A stretch of 47,140 nucleotides of DNA from Roseibium sp. MMSF_3544 (lineage in GTDB: Bacteria; Pseudomonadota; Alphaproteobacteria; Rhizobiales; Stappiaceae): contig NZ_JASHKA010000035.1 in assembly GCF_030732845.1 (NCBI RefSeq), positions 1 to 47,140 on the forward strand, in the 5' to 3' direction. Positions 7,846 to 16,741 of this stretch are shown piece by piece. The notes under the pieces are model-generated. The model searched no databases. It was not told the DNA's origin and saw nothing but the letters and a program-made list of their open reading frames with translations. The translations under genes were made by a program, and so were the position numbers. Numbering within the stretch: position 1 is the first letter of the stretch; each line of letters begins with the position of its first letter.

Positions 7846-9465
7846 ATGGGCCGGACGGGGACCATTTTTGTAGCAATATGCATGGCCATCATCGCGCTGT
7901 CGTCCGCGACTGTGCTGATTTTTCAGTTCGGCCGCCCGTTCGGTGAGGCAGTTTCCCTTTCGCTTGCGCTTATGTGCACGATGATACTCATCCATCTGCT
8001 GATCGGCAGGGCGCGTGACCGTGGAGCGGTGAGCGAGGCAGTCGACCGGCTCGAGGAGCGCATGACCGACCTCGACGAGGATGTCGGCAACCTGGAAGGT
8101 CGCCTGACCGGCATGGAACACACCATGCCGCGACGCACCCGCGCCGAAATGGACCCGCTGTTTGCTGAAGTCGAAGTTCTTGGCACTCTTGTCAAACAGA
8201 TGGCTGAAGCCATGTCGGATCTGGAAACCAGGGTAGAAGATCAGCAGGCCCTGATGCCGCCGCCCCAAGCGCCGCACCTGCCACGCTACGCGCAGCCTCA
8301 ACCCGCGTTACAGGCAAATGTCGCAGCGACGCACCCCGGTTATCCCGCACCGCCCGTATCGCCGCCGCAACCCGACCCGCTGCCGGATATGCGTCAGCAG
8401 GAGCGCCCTCCGGCTCATGTGTCTCCACCGGGCATGACGGGTGAAGCCGCCCCGGCCCAGATGCCGGGACCCCATTTCACGGGCAATGAAGTCCGGGGTG
8501 ACATGGTCGGATGGGACCGCAGATATGATGTTCAGTCCCGACACTTGCCGGGAGAAGCTGCAGTCCCGCCGCAGACGATGCAGGGATCAGAGCGTGACAT
8601 CGCGGTTGACGAACAGTTTCACGCTGACTTTCCGTCAGGCGATCACCAGCCCGTGGAGCCCGAGCGGGCCCAGCCAAATATGGCGATGCGAGAGCTGATC
8701 ACCTCGGCACTCAACGCCAATCGGGTCGAGCTTCACCTGCAGCCGATCGTAACGCTGCCCCAGCGACAGGTGAAATACTACGAAGCCTTTACCCGTTTGA
8801 GAGACGCAGAGGGGAATGCGGTCGAAGCGGCGGCTTTCCTGCCGGAAGCCGTTCTGTCGGGACAAATCGCCCGGATCGACAACCTGCTTCTCTTCCGATC
8901 CATCCAGGTCATCCGGCGTCTCACCTCGCGCAATCGAAACGCGATCCTCTTTTGCAACATTGCATCCGTCTCGCTCGTCGATGAGACGTTTTTCCCTGGC
9001 TTTCTGGAATTTGTGAAATCAAACCGGAACTTTGCCGATGTGCTGGTCTTCGAGTTTGCGCAAAGCGATGTCGCCGATATGGGGGCGATGGAACTTGAAA
9101 GCCTGAGCGCGCTCTACGATCTCGGCTTCCGGTTTTCGGTCGACCGGATCACCGACATGAAGATGGACTTCAATTCGCTGGCGGGCCGTGGGTTCAAGTT
9201 CGGTAAACTGCATGCCGATTATCTGATCGGCCGTCGAGAAGCCAATCATGGCCATATTCACCCGTCAGATTTCGGTGATCTGCTGCATCGCTACGGGATG
9301 GAGCTGGTGACTGACCATGTGGAAACGGAATCGCAGGTTCTGGAGCTTCTCGACTACGATGTGAAACTCGCGCAGGGCAACCTGTTCTCGCCGCCGCGTC
9401 CGGTCAGAGCAGAGGTCTTGCAGGGCGCACCGGCGCCCGGGCCCAGAAAAACGGCGGCGGGGTGA
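7846..9465 (+). CDS. TipF-like membrane protein with degenerate EAL (cyclic-di-GMP) domain
   Basis: A 539-aa protein. It has two N-terminal membrane helices (about 7-28 and 35-54), a coiled coil (about 60-135), a Pro/Gln-rich linker (about 138-275) and a C-terminal EAL-type domain (about 285-525). The EAL motif is EAF (313-315), and Asn371, Glu403, Lys454, Glu493 and Gln510 are recognisable. The DDFGTG metal-binding loop is DRITDM (433-438), so the second metal Asp is lost. This architecture matches TipF, a cyclic-di-GMP-binding flagellar assembly factor of Caulobacter. Phosphodiesterase activity is unlikely, and a receptor or scaffold role is inferred. Its stop codon lies in the loop of the terminator serving the convergent M16 operon. 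Confidence 0.85.
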   Translation: MGRTGTIFVAICMAIIALSSATVLIFQFGRPFGEAVSLSLALMCTMILIHLLIGRARDRGAVSEAVDRLEERMTDLDEDVGNLEGRLTGMEHTMPRRTRAEMDPLFAEVEVLGTLVKQMAEAMSDLETRVEDQQALMPPPQAPHLPRYAQPQPALQANVAATHPGYPAPPVSPPQPDPLPDMRQQERPPAHVSPPGMTGEAAPAQMPGPHFTGNEVRGDMVGWDRRYDVQSRHLPGEAAVPPQTMQGSERDIAVDEQFHADFPSGDHQPVEPERAQPNMAMRELITSALNANRVELHLQPIVTLPQRQVKYYEAFTRLRDAEGNAVEAAAFLPEAVLSGQIARIDNLLLFRSIQVIRRLTSRNRNAILFCNIASVSLVDETFFPGFLEFVKSNRNFADVLVFEFAQSDVADMGAMELESLSALYDLGFRFSVDRITDMKMDFNSLAGRGFKFGKLHADYLIGRREANHGHIHPSDFGDLLHRYGMELVTDHVETESQVLELLDYDVKLAQGNLFSPPRPVRAEVLQGAPAPGPRKTAAG

Positions 9466-9475
9466 TCCCGCCGCC
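9447..9475 (-). terminator. Rho-independent terminator of the M16 peptidase operon, overlapping the TipF-like gene's 3' end
   Basis: A 9-bp GC stem (GGCGGCGGG at 9453-9461 with CCCGCCGCC at 9467-9475) is followed on the minus strand by five T residues (9451-9447). It lies 37 bp past the stop codon of the minus-strand M16 gene. The loop contains the stop codon of the convergent TipF-like gene. On the plus strand no T-run follows, so it should be unidirectional. Confidence 0.8.
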
Positions 9476-9511
9476 TGGCTCTTGTGCGCGATTTGATTCC
9501 TGACCGTTTGA

Positions 9512-10840
9512 TCAGCCTTGTTCTTGCCCAACGGTGATAATCGTCGGTTTGCTTTCCGCCAGAAGTCTTTTGGCTACCCGCTGAACGTCTTCGAGCGTAA
9601 CTGCCTCGATTTCGCTGTTGCGGCGGTCGAAGTAATCAATGCCGAGTTCGGCGTTTTGCAAGGCCACCAATTGCCGCGCAATCTTTCCCGAGCTGTCGAA
9701 ACGCAGCGCATAGGAGCCCGTGATGAAGCGCTTGGCGGAAGCGAGTTCCGCGTCGCTCGGGCCTTCCGTTGCCATGCGCTTGATTTGATCGAGCATGACA
9801 TCGACCGTTTCCGCGGCGCGTTCCGTTATGGTGGCGGCGGAACCGACCAGCAGACCAGTGTGACGGTAGGGTGAAAGCGAGGTCCCGGCACCATAGGACA
9901 AACCGCGCTTTTCGCGCACTTCTTCGTACATCCACGAGGTGAACGTGCCACCGCCCAGGATGTGGTTCATGACATAGGCTGCCTGATAGTCGGGGTCGTC
10001 GCGTTTCAGGCCGGGCAGGGCCACAAGGATGGTGGTCTGTGGAACATCAAGCTCCCGATGGATTGTCTCACCGCTATCAGGGGCAAAGTCGGAAATGCTC
10101 GCAAGGTCGCTCCGGTCTGGAAGGTCGGCAAAGACCTTGTCCAGAACTTGCGCAAGCGTCTGTGCGTTGATTGCGCCGACGACACCGATCTTCAAACCGT
10201 TTCTTGAGATGAGTTTGCCGTGCTGTGCCCTAAGGTCATCCGCCGTAAGCGCACCCATTGTAACGCCCGTTCCAAGTGTCGGACGCGCATAAGGATGGTC
10301 GCCGAACATGGCGCTGGCCAGCGAACGGCCTGCAATTGCGTTCGGGTCGCTTTCGTTGCGCCTGATCTGGGTTGCCAGTTGCGTTTTCATGCGCTCGACG
10401 GGCGCTTCGTCGAAGCGGGGCGCGTTTACGGCAATCGCCAACAGGTCCGTGGCTTCGTCCAAGGTCGGGCTGAGCGTTCTCAGGCTGCCGTAAAATCGGT
10501 CTCGTCCGGTGCTGAAACCGATGCTTACAGCCAGTTCCTCCAGGCGCCCCTGAAACTCTTCTGAGCTGAGATCGCCGGCCCCTTCGTCGAGAGTGGCCGC
10601 GAGCAGGCGTGTCACGCCTTCCTTGCCTTCCGGATCCTGTACGGACCCTCCGTCAAAGGAGAAATTCAGCGCAATGATGGGGACGGTGTGATCTTCGACC
10701 AACCACGCTTCGACCCCCCCGGGGCTGACGATTTTTTGGACTTCAACGGCATGCGCTGTACGCGCGAGGCCGACAAAAAGGAAAAACGCAAGCGCACCAA
10801 GAACCAGGCCGTTGCGAATATTAGCGGTTTTATGGGTCAT
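9512..10840 (-). CDS. M16 family peptidase-like protein, non-catalytic partner
   Basis: A 442-aa exported protein with signal peptide (LVLGALAFFLFVGLARTAHA). It has the M16 (pitrilysin/MPP) fold but lacks the zinc-binding HxxEH: the equivalent segment reads GVTRLLAATLDEGAG. It keeps the conserved Arg/Tyr substrate-binding pair (REKRGLSYGAGTSL) typical of M16 proteins. By analogy with MPP-alpha or paired bacterial M16 proteins it should form a heterodimer with the catalytic protein encoded 3 bp upstream and help bind peptides. It is periplasmic by prediction. It is the second gene of a two-gene operon closed by a strong terminator. Confidence 0.92.
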   Translation of the reverse strand: MTHKTANIRNGLVLGALAFFLFVGLARTAHAVEVQKIVSPGGVEAWLVEDHTVPIIALNFSFDGGSVQDPEGKEGVTRLLAATLDEGAGDLSSEEFQGRLEELAVSIGFSTGRDRFYGSLRTLSPTLDEATDLLAIAVNAPRFDEAPVERMKTQLATQIRRNESDPNAIAGRSLASAMFGDHPYARPTLGTGVTMGALTADDLRAQHGKLISRNGLKIGVVGAINAQTLAQVLDKVFADLPDRSDLASISDFAPDSGETIHRELDVPQTTILVALPGLKRDDPDYQAAYVMNHILGGGTFTSWMYEEVREKRGLSYGAGTSLSPYRHTGLLVGSAATITERAAETVDVMLDQIKRMATEGPSDAELASAKRFITGSYALRFDSSGKIARQLVALQNAELGIDYFDRRNSEIEAVTLEDVQRVAKRLLAESKPTIITVGQEQG

Positions 10841-10843
10841 GGA

Positions 10844-12316
10844 TCAGGACTTGTCGTTGACTTGTGTTGCATTTGTCAGAGCGGCTTCCGGTTCTGTCCG
10901 GCTTTCAATCCGCAATTCTCCGATGACCGGTGTACCGGTCAGATAGGTTCTGGCGGCCTCCAGCACGTCTTCAGGCGTGACGGCACTGACCTGCGCCGGC
11001 CAGCTTTGAACGTCCTCTATCGATTGCCCGCTCGTAAGGGCGCCGCCGAACAGCCTCGCAAGACCAGACTGGCTGTCCTGCGCATAAATGGCGCTTGCAA
11101 TCATGCTGTTCTTGGCGCGGTCGACTTCCTCTTCGCTCACGCCGGTCTCCAGGAGTTTGTTCAACTCTTCTGCAATCAGCCGCTCCATTTCCGCCAGAGT
11201 ACGGCCGGGACGGGGGGCTGCGTAGAGCCCAAAGCGGCTGTTGTCCAGCGCGCGGCTCTGATAATAGGCCCCTGCGCCGATCGCCGCTTCCTGGTCCAGG
11301 ACAAGCGATTTATGCAAGCGGCTCGACGGGCCTTCCCCAAGAATATAGGCAAGCACGTCGAGGGCCTCCGGGGTTCTGCCGGTCCCGGTCGACTGACTGG
11401 GGACGACCCAGGTTTGGGAAATGGATTCCTGCCGGACCCTGGGATCGGAAACTGCAATGCGGCGCTCGCCCGACAGCGGCGGCTCCACTGGTCTTATGCG
11501 CTCGCCGGGTTCTGCACGTCTCTCCACCTTGCCGTAGGTTTCGGCAGCGAGTTGGCGGACCGTGTCGACGTCGACATCCCCGGCGATCACGACGACCGCA
11601 TTGTTGGGCGTGTAAAACCGGTCGTAAAAGGCGAGGGCCGAATCCTTGTTCAGCGCTTCGATCTCGCTTTGCCAGCCGATCACAGGTGATCCGTAGGGGT
11701 GATTGACGAATGTGATGGCATTCATCGCCTCGCGCAGCCGCGATCCCGGCTCGCTGTCGACCCGGCTGCGGCGCTCTTCAAGAACAACATCGCGTTCGGG
11801 GTCAACAACCTCGTCGGACAACACCAGGTTTTCCATCCGGTCCGCCTCAAGCCGCATCATCAGAGGCAGGTGTTCCTTTGCGACTTTCTGGAAGTAGGCG
11901 GTGTAGTCGGTGCTGGTGAACGCGTTTTCCTGGCCGCCCCGTTCCGCAATCATTTTCGAGAACGCACCATCCGGGTTGTTCTTTGTGCCCTTGAACATCA
12001 AATGCTCGAGAAAATGGGCGACACCGGACTGGCCTTCCGGTTCATCTGCGGAACCGGCCTTGTACCAGATCATGTGGGTTACGACAGGTGCGCGGCGATC
12101 GGGAATGACCACGACCTGAAGCCCGTTTTCCAGAGTAAAGCTCTCCAGGTTGGGAGCAATTACAATATTGCTGGAAATAAGTGCTTCCGCCCTGGCCTCG
12201 ACGGGCGGCAGCAGCGCTGTCGTCCCGAGGAGTAGGGCGGGCAATAGCAGGATCCTGGCTGACTTCCCGACGTGCTGGGTAAGGTTGAAACGAAAATCTT
12301 TAAGGCAAGGGTTCAC
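10844..12316 (-). CDS. M16 family zinc metallopeptidase, catalytic subunit
   Basis: About 490 aa, exported: hydrophobic ILLLPALLLGTTALL, then a likely cleavage after VEARAEA. The inverted zinc motif HFLEH (in GVAHFLEHLMFKGT) and the distal Glu in VLEERRSRVDSEPGSRL are intact, so it is probably an active peptidase. The frame opens with TTG at 12322, but the GTG at 12316 has GGGAG six bases upstream and is preferred. It pairs with the non-catalytic M16 gene 3 bp downstream. A strong terminator separates it from the lipoprotein gene upstream, so it likely has its own promoter within 12317-12343 or reads through. Confidence 0.93.
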   Translation of the reverse strand: MNPCLKDFRFNLTQHVGKSARILLLPALLLGTTALLPPVEARAEALISSNIVIAPNLESFTLENGLQVVVIPDRRAPVVTHMIWYKAGSADEPEGQSGVAHFLEHLMFKGTKNNPDGAFSKMIAERGGQENAFTSTDYTAYFQKVAKEHLPLMMRLEADRMENLVLSDEVVDPERDVVLEERRSRVDSEPGSRLREAMNAITFVNHPYGSPVIGWQSEIEALNKDSALAFYDRFYTPNNAVVVIAGDVDVDTVRQLAAETYGKVERRAEPGERIRPVEPPLSGERRIAVSDPRVRQESISQTWVVPSQSTGTGRTPEALDVLAYILGEGPSSRLHKSLVLDQEAAIGAGAYYQSRALDNSRFGLYAAPRPGRTLAEMERLIAEELNKLLETGVSEEEVDRAKNSMIASAIYAQDSQSGLARLFGGALTSGQSIEDVQSWPAQVSAVTPEDVLEAARTYLTGTPVIGELRIESRTEPEAALTNATQVNDKS

Positions 12317-12343
12317 GTGCAACTCCCGTTATGGCCTGAAAAC

Positions 12344-12393
12344 AAAAAAACCTCCGGACTAATCCCTCCATATAGGAAGGTCGGCCCAGAGGT
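12344..12393 (-). terminator. Strong rho-independent terminator after the lipoprotein gene
   Basis: The outer stem ACCTCTGG/CCGGAGGT (one G-U pair) encloses an inner CCTTCC-TATAT-GGAGGG hairpin. Seven T residues follow on the minus strand (12350-12344), with more T further on. It starts 42 bp after the lipoprotein stop and ends only about 28 bp before the M16 start, leaving little room for a separate promoter. Attenuation or partial read-through is possible. Confidence 0.8.
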
Positions 12394-12434
12394 CTCATTA
12401 CAATTTTGTCATTCGCGGCATAACCGCGGTCTGA

Positions 12435-13145
12435 TCAGTTACAGTACTTCTGTTCGCCTTCCAGGCAGCGCGGATCGAGCGGCTTGGGTGAGTAGGGATC
12501 GTAGTTCGACGGTTTCTTGGTCGACTTCGACTTGCTCACGACTTCCGGCATCGGCGCGTCAGGCGACGGCGTGCTGTAGGCGGTCGGCGGCTCCGTCAGA
12601 TAACGACGCGTCGCCAGCGTGCCTTCCGCCAGTCCTGTTTGTTGCGCCCTGATTGCCTGGAGATTTTCAAACTCCTGTTTCTGTTCCTGGCGCGTCAACG
12701 GAGCGTTGTCGTCGATCTCCTGCTGACGGCGCTCAGCTACACGGTCGCGTTCCGCCTGTCCCGTAACGCCAGTGATCTTGAAGCCGCGCATTTGCTCAGG
12801 CGTCAGCGGAGCGCCAAAGCCGCCGCTTGTCGCGTAAAGTTCCTTGAGCTCTTCGTACTCGGCGTTTTCCTGTTGCTTCGGCCAGTTTTCGGACTCGGTG
12901 CCGGCGACCTTGGTTTCAGGCTCCGGGAGCGCGCCGGGTTCGGCTGGCATGGCAAGCGGTGCACGGGGCTTGTAGTCAATCGGCTTCGCGTTCGGATCTA
13001 CCGCGCCAAGCCCTGTCATGATCGAATTCACCAGTGCCGTATCCGGCGACTGGCTCGTGCCGTCAGCCGCCTGGCACGCCGCCAATCCTGCCAACAGGAC
13101 AAGCAGGGCGGAATTTTTGATCCAGCTAAACATCGTCCGCAGCAC
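12435..13145 (-). CDS. Outer-membrane lipoprotein, probably DUF3035/BamF-like
   Basis: A 236-aa lipoprotein precursor: hydrophobic SALLVLLAGLAAC with the lipobox cysteine at residue 24. The stretch IDYKPRAPLAMPAEPGALPE resembles the short conserved core I recall for DUF3035/BamF lipoproteins, which join the outer-membrane Bam complex in Caulobacter. The position between lspA and the two M16 genes is also the usual place for that gene in alphaproteobacteria. The rest is charged and Gln-rich (residues 85-170) with a Pro/Ser/Lys-rich tail and two C-terminal cysteines. The GTG at 13145 has GGGGAG six bases upstream; an ATG at 13133 is the alternative. The BamF assignment is an inference from weak similarity plus synteny. 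Confidence 0.75.
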   Translation of the reverse strand: MLRTMFSWIKNSALLVLLAGLAACQAADGTSQSPDTALVNSIMTGLGAVDPNAKPIDYKPRAPLAMPAEPGALPEPETKVAGTESENWPKQQENAEYEELKELYATSGGFGAPLTPEQMRGFKITGVTGQAERDRVAERRQQEIDDNAPLTRQEQKQEFENLQAIRAQQTGLAEGTLATRRYLTEPPTAYSTPSPDAPMPEVVSKSKSTKKPSNYDPYSPKPLDPRCLEGEQKYCN

Positions 13146-13220
13146 AGCAGACTCCCCGATTGTGAATTATAAAATGCGGGCCAGCGCCCGTCTCGGATCC
13201 ATCGACTCAGCGTTAAACCT

Positions 13221-13757
13221 TCATTTTACGGCTGAATTAGGACCATTTCTGAAACTGTCATACAGGAGACCGGCCACGCCTGCAACGATCCACACATCTG
13301 CGAGGTTGAACACGTACCAGGAGAAGCTGCCAACGTGAAAATGTACGAAGTCGACGACCGCCCCATAGGCGATTCGGTCGATTCCGTTGCCGATTGCACC
13401 TCCGATGACGAGCGCAAGAGCAAGCGCCACCAGTTTGGACCCGCACCGCGCCGACCAAACCCAAAGGCCAATCGTGATGGCGACGGTTACGCCGGCAAGA
13501 AGCCAGCGGCCAACGTCGCTGTTTTGCTGAAACAGACCGTAGGAAACGCCTCTGTTCCAGACGAGGACGAAGTCAAGAAACGGAAACAACCGGACGGGTC
13601 CGTTCAATCCGAGATCAAATCCAAAGACGAGCCAGAGTTTGCTGGCCTGGTCGGCGGCGACCCCGATGAGCGCAACGGTCAGAACAAACGCGCTGAAACG
13701 GCCCCAAAGCAGGGGCCGCTTGTCTTCAGCCGGATCTGTGTGCGTCGGTTCACTCAT
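13221..13757 (-). CDS. lspA: Lipoprotein signal peptidase (signal peptidase II)
   Basis: A 178-aa inner-membrane protein with four hydrophobic helices. The conserved blocks are AADQASKLW, VWNRGVSYG, GNGIDRI and FNLADVWI; the last two carry the two catalytic aspartates. It removes signal peptides from prolipoproteins after lipidation. The open frame extends to 13808 within ileS, but the ATG at 13757 leaves a natural 23-bp gap to the ileS stop. Next to ileS, as in most proteobacteria. The lipoprotein encoded directly downstream is a likely substrate. Confidence 0.96.
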   Translation of the reverse strand: MSEPTHTDPAEDKRPLLWGRFSAFVLTVALIGVAADQASKLWLVFGFDLGLNGPVRLFPFLDFVLVWNRGVSYGLFQQNSDVGRWLLAGVTVAITIGLWVWSARCGSKLVALALALVIGGAIGNGIDRIAYGAVVDFVHFHVGSFSWYVFNLADVWIVAGVAGLLYDSFRNGPNSAVK

Positions 13758-13780
13758 GTCGCCGTCGTCCGGTCGCGTTG

Positions 13781-16741
13781 TCAGGCCGCGGCGTGGGCCG
13801 CGTCCCACTCACGCAGTGCTGCTGCATCGCGCAAGGTGACGTCCGGATACTCCGGATCAGAGCCCACTTCCGGCAGGATCTTCCAGGAACGGGCGCATTT
13901 CTGACCCTCCGCCAAAGCGGGCACAACAGCGACGCCCTTGGTGTCGTCGAGCGTGAAAGCTCCTTCCGGCGCGGGATCGGCTGTCAGTGTCAACTGGCTG
14001 GTGATCGCGATATCCGCCATGTCCTGTCCGTCCAGAGCAGCCATCAAGTCCGCGTCGGTGACATAGACCACGGGATGCGCTTCAAGCGAGGACCCGATCC
14101 GTTTTTCACGCCGTTCGATTTCAAGAGCACCGGTGATCACCCGGCGAACTGTCTTGATCTTGCTCCACTTCGCAGCGAGCGCATCGTCTCGCCACGCTTG
14201 CGGAACGGCAGGGAACTGCTCCAGGTGGACCGACGTTGCCTCGCCGTAGCGGGACACCCAGGTCTCGTCCATGGTGAACGGCAGCATCGGCGCCATCCAG
14301 GTAACGAGGCAGTTGAACAACTTGTCGATGACAAAAAGAGACGCCTTGCGCCGCGTGGAGGAACCAGCATCGCAGTAAAGCGCATCCTTCCGGATATCGA
14401 AATAGAACGCCGACAGCTCAACGGTCATGAAAGTGAAGAGCTGGTGGAAGACCTTCTTGTAATCGAATTCCCAGTAAGCCTCGCGGATCATCTCGTCCAG
14501 TTCCACGAGCCGGTGCAGCATCAGCCTTTCGAGTTCCGGCATGTCGGAAAGGGCGACCTCTTCGCCGCTTGCGTGCGCCAGCGATCCGAGCATCCATCGC
14601 AAGGTGTTGCGCAGCTTGCGGTAGCTGTCGACATTGGTCTTGATGATTTCCTGGCCGAGGCGCTGGTCTTCCCAGTAGTCGGTCGAAGCCACCCAAAGCC
14701 GCAAAATATCGGCGCCATATTGCTTGATGATGTCTTGCGGGAACATCTGGTTGCCGAGCGACTTGGACATTTTGCGCCCGTCCTCCGCCATGGTGAAGCC
14801 ATGGGTCAGCACCGCGTCGTAAGGCACCGTGCCGCGCGTCCCGCAGCTTTCCAGGAGGGAGGAATGGAACCAGCCGCGATGCTGGTCGGAGCCTTCCAGA
14901 TAAAGCACGTAGTCGTTGCCGCCGTCCGTCTTGCGCTTTGGCATCAGGTCTTCACGCTTTTCCAGGACAAAAGCGTGGGTGGAACCTGAATCGAACCAGA
15001 CGTCGAGAATATCGGTGACCATGTCCCAGTCGTCGGCGGCATAGTCATTGCCCAAGAAGCGCTCCTTGGCACCGTCCGCATACCAGGCGTCGGCACCTTC
15101 TTCGCAGAAAGCGTCGTAGATGCGCGCGTTGACCGTCTCGTCCTTCAGGATCTCCGCGCTCTCCTTATGGATGAAGACGGTGATCGGCACGCCCCAGGCG
15201 CGCTGGCGCGAGAGCACCCAGTCGGGGCGGTTCTCGATCATCGAGCGCAAACGGTTCTGGCCGCTGCCCGGAACGAACCGGGTCTCATCGATGGCATTGA
15301 GAGCACGGGTGCGCAGCGTGTCGCCTTCGCCTGAAAGTGTCTTGTCCATGTAGACAAACCACTGCGGCGTGTTGCGGAAGATTACCGGTTTCTTGGAGCG
15401 CCAGGAATGCGGGTAGGAGTGATTAAGCCGGCCGAGGCCGATCAGGTTGCCGCTTTCCTTGAGCTTTTCGATGACAGCCCTGTTGGCCTTGCCCTTTTCA
15501 CCCTTGTGGGTGATCACCTCAAAGCCTTCGAAGCCCGGCGCGTCCTTTGTGTAGAACCCGTCGTCGGCAACCGTGAAGGGGATCGCCGTGTTGATGCCGC
15601 GTTCCTCGAGCTCGGACCGTTTTTCCATCCAGATTTCAAAGTCGTCCGACCCGTGACCCGGCGCAGTGTGGACGAAGCCCGTACCGGCATCGTCGGTAAC
15701 GTGATCGCCGTCAAGCACCGGCACGTCGAATTCGTAGCCGCCAAGGCCCAGCTCCGCGAGTGGATGGGCGCAGGTGAGGGTGGCCAGTTCGTCGGCGCTT
15801 ACCCCGCGAACACGCTCAAAGGCCTCGATGCGTGCGTTCTTGAAGACATCCGCGGCCAGCGCATCGGCAAGAACGAGCAGATCGCCTTTCTGGACCCAGT
15901 TGTCTTCCGGCAGTCCGTCTTGTGTGACCTCGTAGAGGCTGTAGGCAATGCGCGAGGAGTAGCAGATCGCGCGGTTGCCGGGGATCGTCCAGGGCGTGGT
16001 TGTCCAGATCACGAGGGCAGCATTCAGAAGCTGTTCCACGGCGGCTTCGTCGCTGCCGCCGGCCGTCACGACCGGAAACTTCACCCAGATCATGTCGGAC
16101 TTGTAGTCCTGGTATTCGATCTCCGCTTCGGCCAGTGCAGTCTTTTCAACAACCGACCACATGACGGGTTTGGAACCCCGGTAGAGCTGACCGGACATGG
16201 CGAACTTCATCAGTTCCTGGGCGATAACGGCTTCGCTTTCGAACTTCATGGTGAGGTAGGGATTGTCCCAGTCGCCCTCGATGCCGAGCCTTTTGAATTC
16301 TTTGCGCTGAACGTCGATCCAGTGCTCGGCAAATTCCCGGCATTCCTTGCGGAACTCGTTGATCGGCACTTCGTCCTTGTTCTTGCCCTTGGCGCGATAC
16401 TGTTCCTCGATCTTCCATTCGATCGGCAGGCCGTGGCAGTCCCAACCAGGCACATAGTTGCTCTCGTAACCCATCATCTGCATGGACCGGGTCACGATGT
16501 CTTTCAATGTCTTGTTCAGGGAGTGGCCAATGTGGATGTTGCCATTGGCATAAGGGGGGCCGTCATGCAGGATGAACTTGTTGCGGTCCTTACCCTGCTC
16601 GCGTAGCTTTTTGTAGATGTCCAGCGCTTCCCAGCGCGCAAGGATTTCCGGTTCTTTTTTCGGGAGCCCGGCGCGCATCGGAAATTCGGTTTGCGGCAGA
16701 TTGAGGGTTTCTGAATAGTCGCGTTTATCTGTCTCGGTCAT
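13781..16741 (-). CDS. ileS: Isoleucyl-tRNA synthetase
   Basis: About 986 aa, class I aminoacyl-tRNA synthetase that charges tRNA-Ile. It shows the HIGH-type motif GNIHIGHS (about residues 67-74) in the HDGPPYANGNIHIGHS signature, and KMSKS (DGRKMSKSLGNQ, about residue 655). The editing (CP1) domain lies between them, including TTPWTIPGNRAI. The C-terminal zinc-finger region is degenerate (KCARSWKILPEVG, then no second Cys pair), unlike E. coli IleS. The ATG at 16741 is chosen over an in-frame ATG at 16801 because the protein then starts close to the conserved YSETLNLPQTEFPMRAGL. It heads the minus-strand ileS-lspA-lipoprotein unit. Confidence 0.98.
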   Translation of the reverse strand: MTETDKRDYSETLNLPQTEFPMRAGLPKKEPEILARWEALDIYKKLREQGKDRNKFILHDGPPYANGNIHIGHSLNKTLKDIVTRSMQMMGYESNYVPGWDCHGLPIEWKIEEQYRAKGKNKDEVPINEFRKECREFAEHWIDVQRKEFKRLGIEGDWDNPYLTMKFESEAVIAQELMKFAMSGQLYRGSKPVMWSVVEKTALAEAEIEYQDYKSDMIWVKFPVVTAGGSDEAAVEQLLNAALVIWTTTPWTIPGNRAICYSSRIAYSLYEVTQDGLPEDNWVQKGDLLVLADALAADVFKNARIEAFERVRGVSADELATLTCAHPLAELGLGGYEFDVPVLDGDHVTDDAGTGFVHTAPGHGSDDFEIWMEKRSELEERGINTAIPFTVADDGFYTKDAPGFEGFEVITHKGEKGKANRAVIEKLKESGNLIGLGRLNHSYPHSWRSKKPVIFRNTPQWFVYMDKTLSGEGDTLRTRALNAIDETRFVPGSGQNRLRSMIENRPDWVLSRQRAWGVPITVFIHKESAEILKDETVNARIYDAFCEEGADAWYADGAKERFLGNDYAADDWDMVTDILDVWFDSGSTHAFVLEKREDLMPKRKTDGGNDYVLYLEGSDQHRGWFHSSLLESCGTRGTVPYDAVLTHGFTMAEDGRKMSKSLGNQMFPQDIIKQYGADILRLWVASTDYWEDQRLGQEIIKTNVDSYRKLRNTLRWMLGSLAHASGEEVALSDMPELERLMLHRLVELDEMIREAYWEFDYKKVFHQLFTFMTVELSAFYFDIRKDALYCDAGSSTRRKASLFVIDKLFNCLVTWMAPMLPFTMDETWVSRYGEATSVHLEQFPAVPQAWRDDALAAKWSKIKTVRRVITGALEIERREKRIGSSLEAHPVVYVTDADLMAALDGQDMADIAITSQLTLTADPAPEGAFTLDDTKGVAVVPALAEGQKCARSWKILPEVGSDPEYPDVTLRDAAALREWDAAHAAA

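Noticed and set aside
10688..11689. A 333-codon plus-strand open frame
   Set aside because: It lies antisense to the two M16 peptidase genes and has no recognisable domain or ribosome binding site.
15407..16606. A 399-codon plus-strand open frame
   Set aside because: It is the antisense shadow of ileS.
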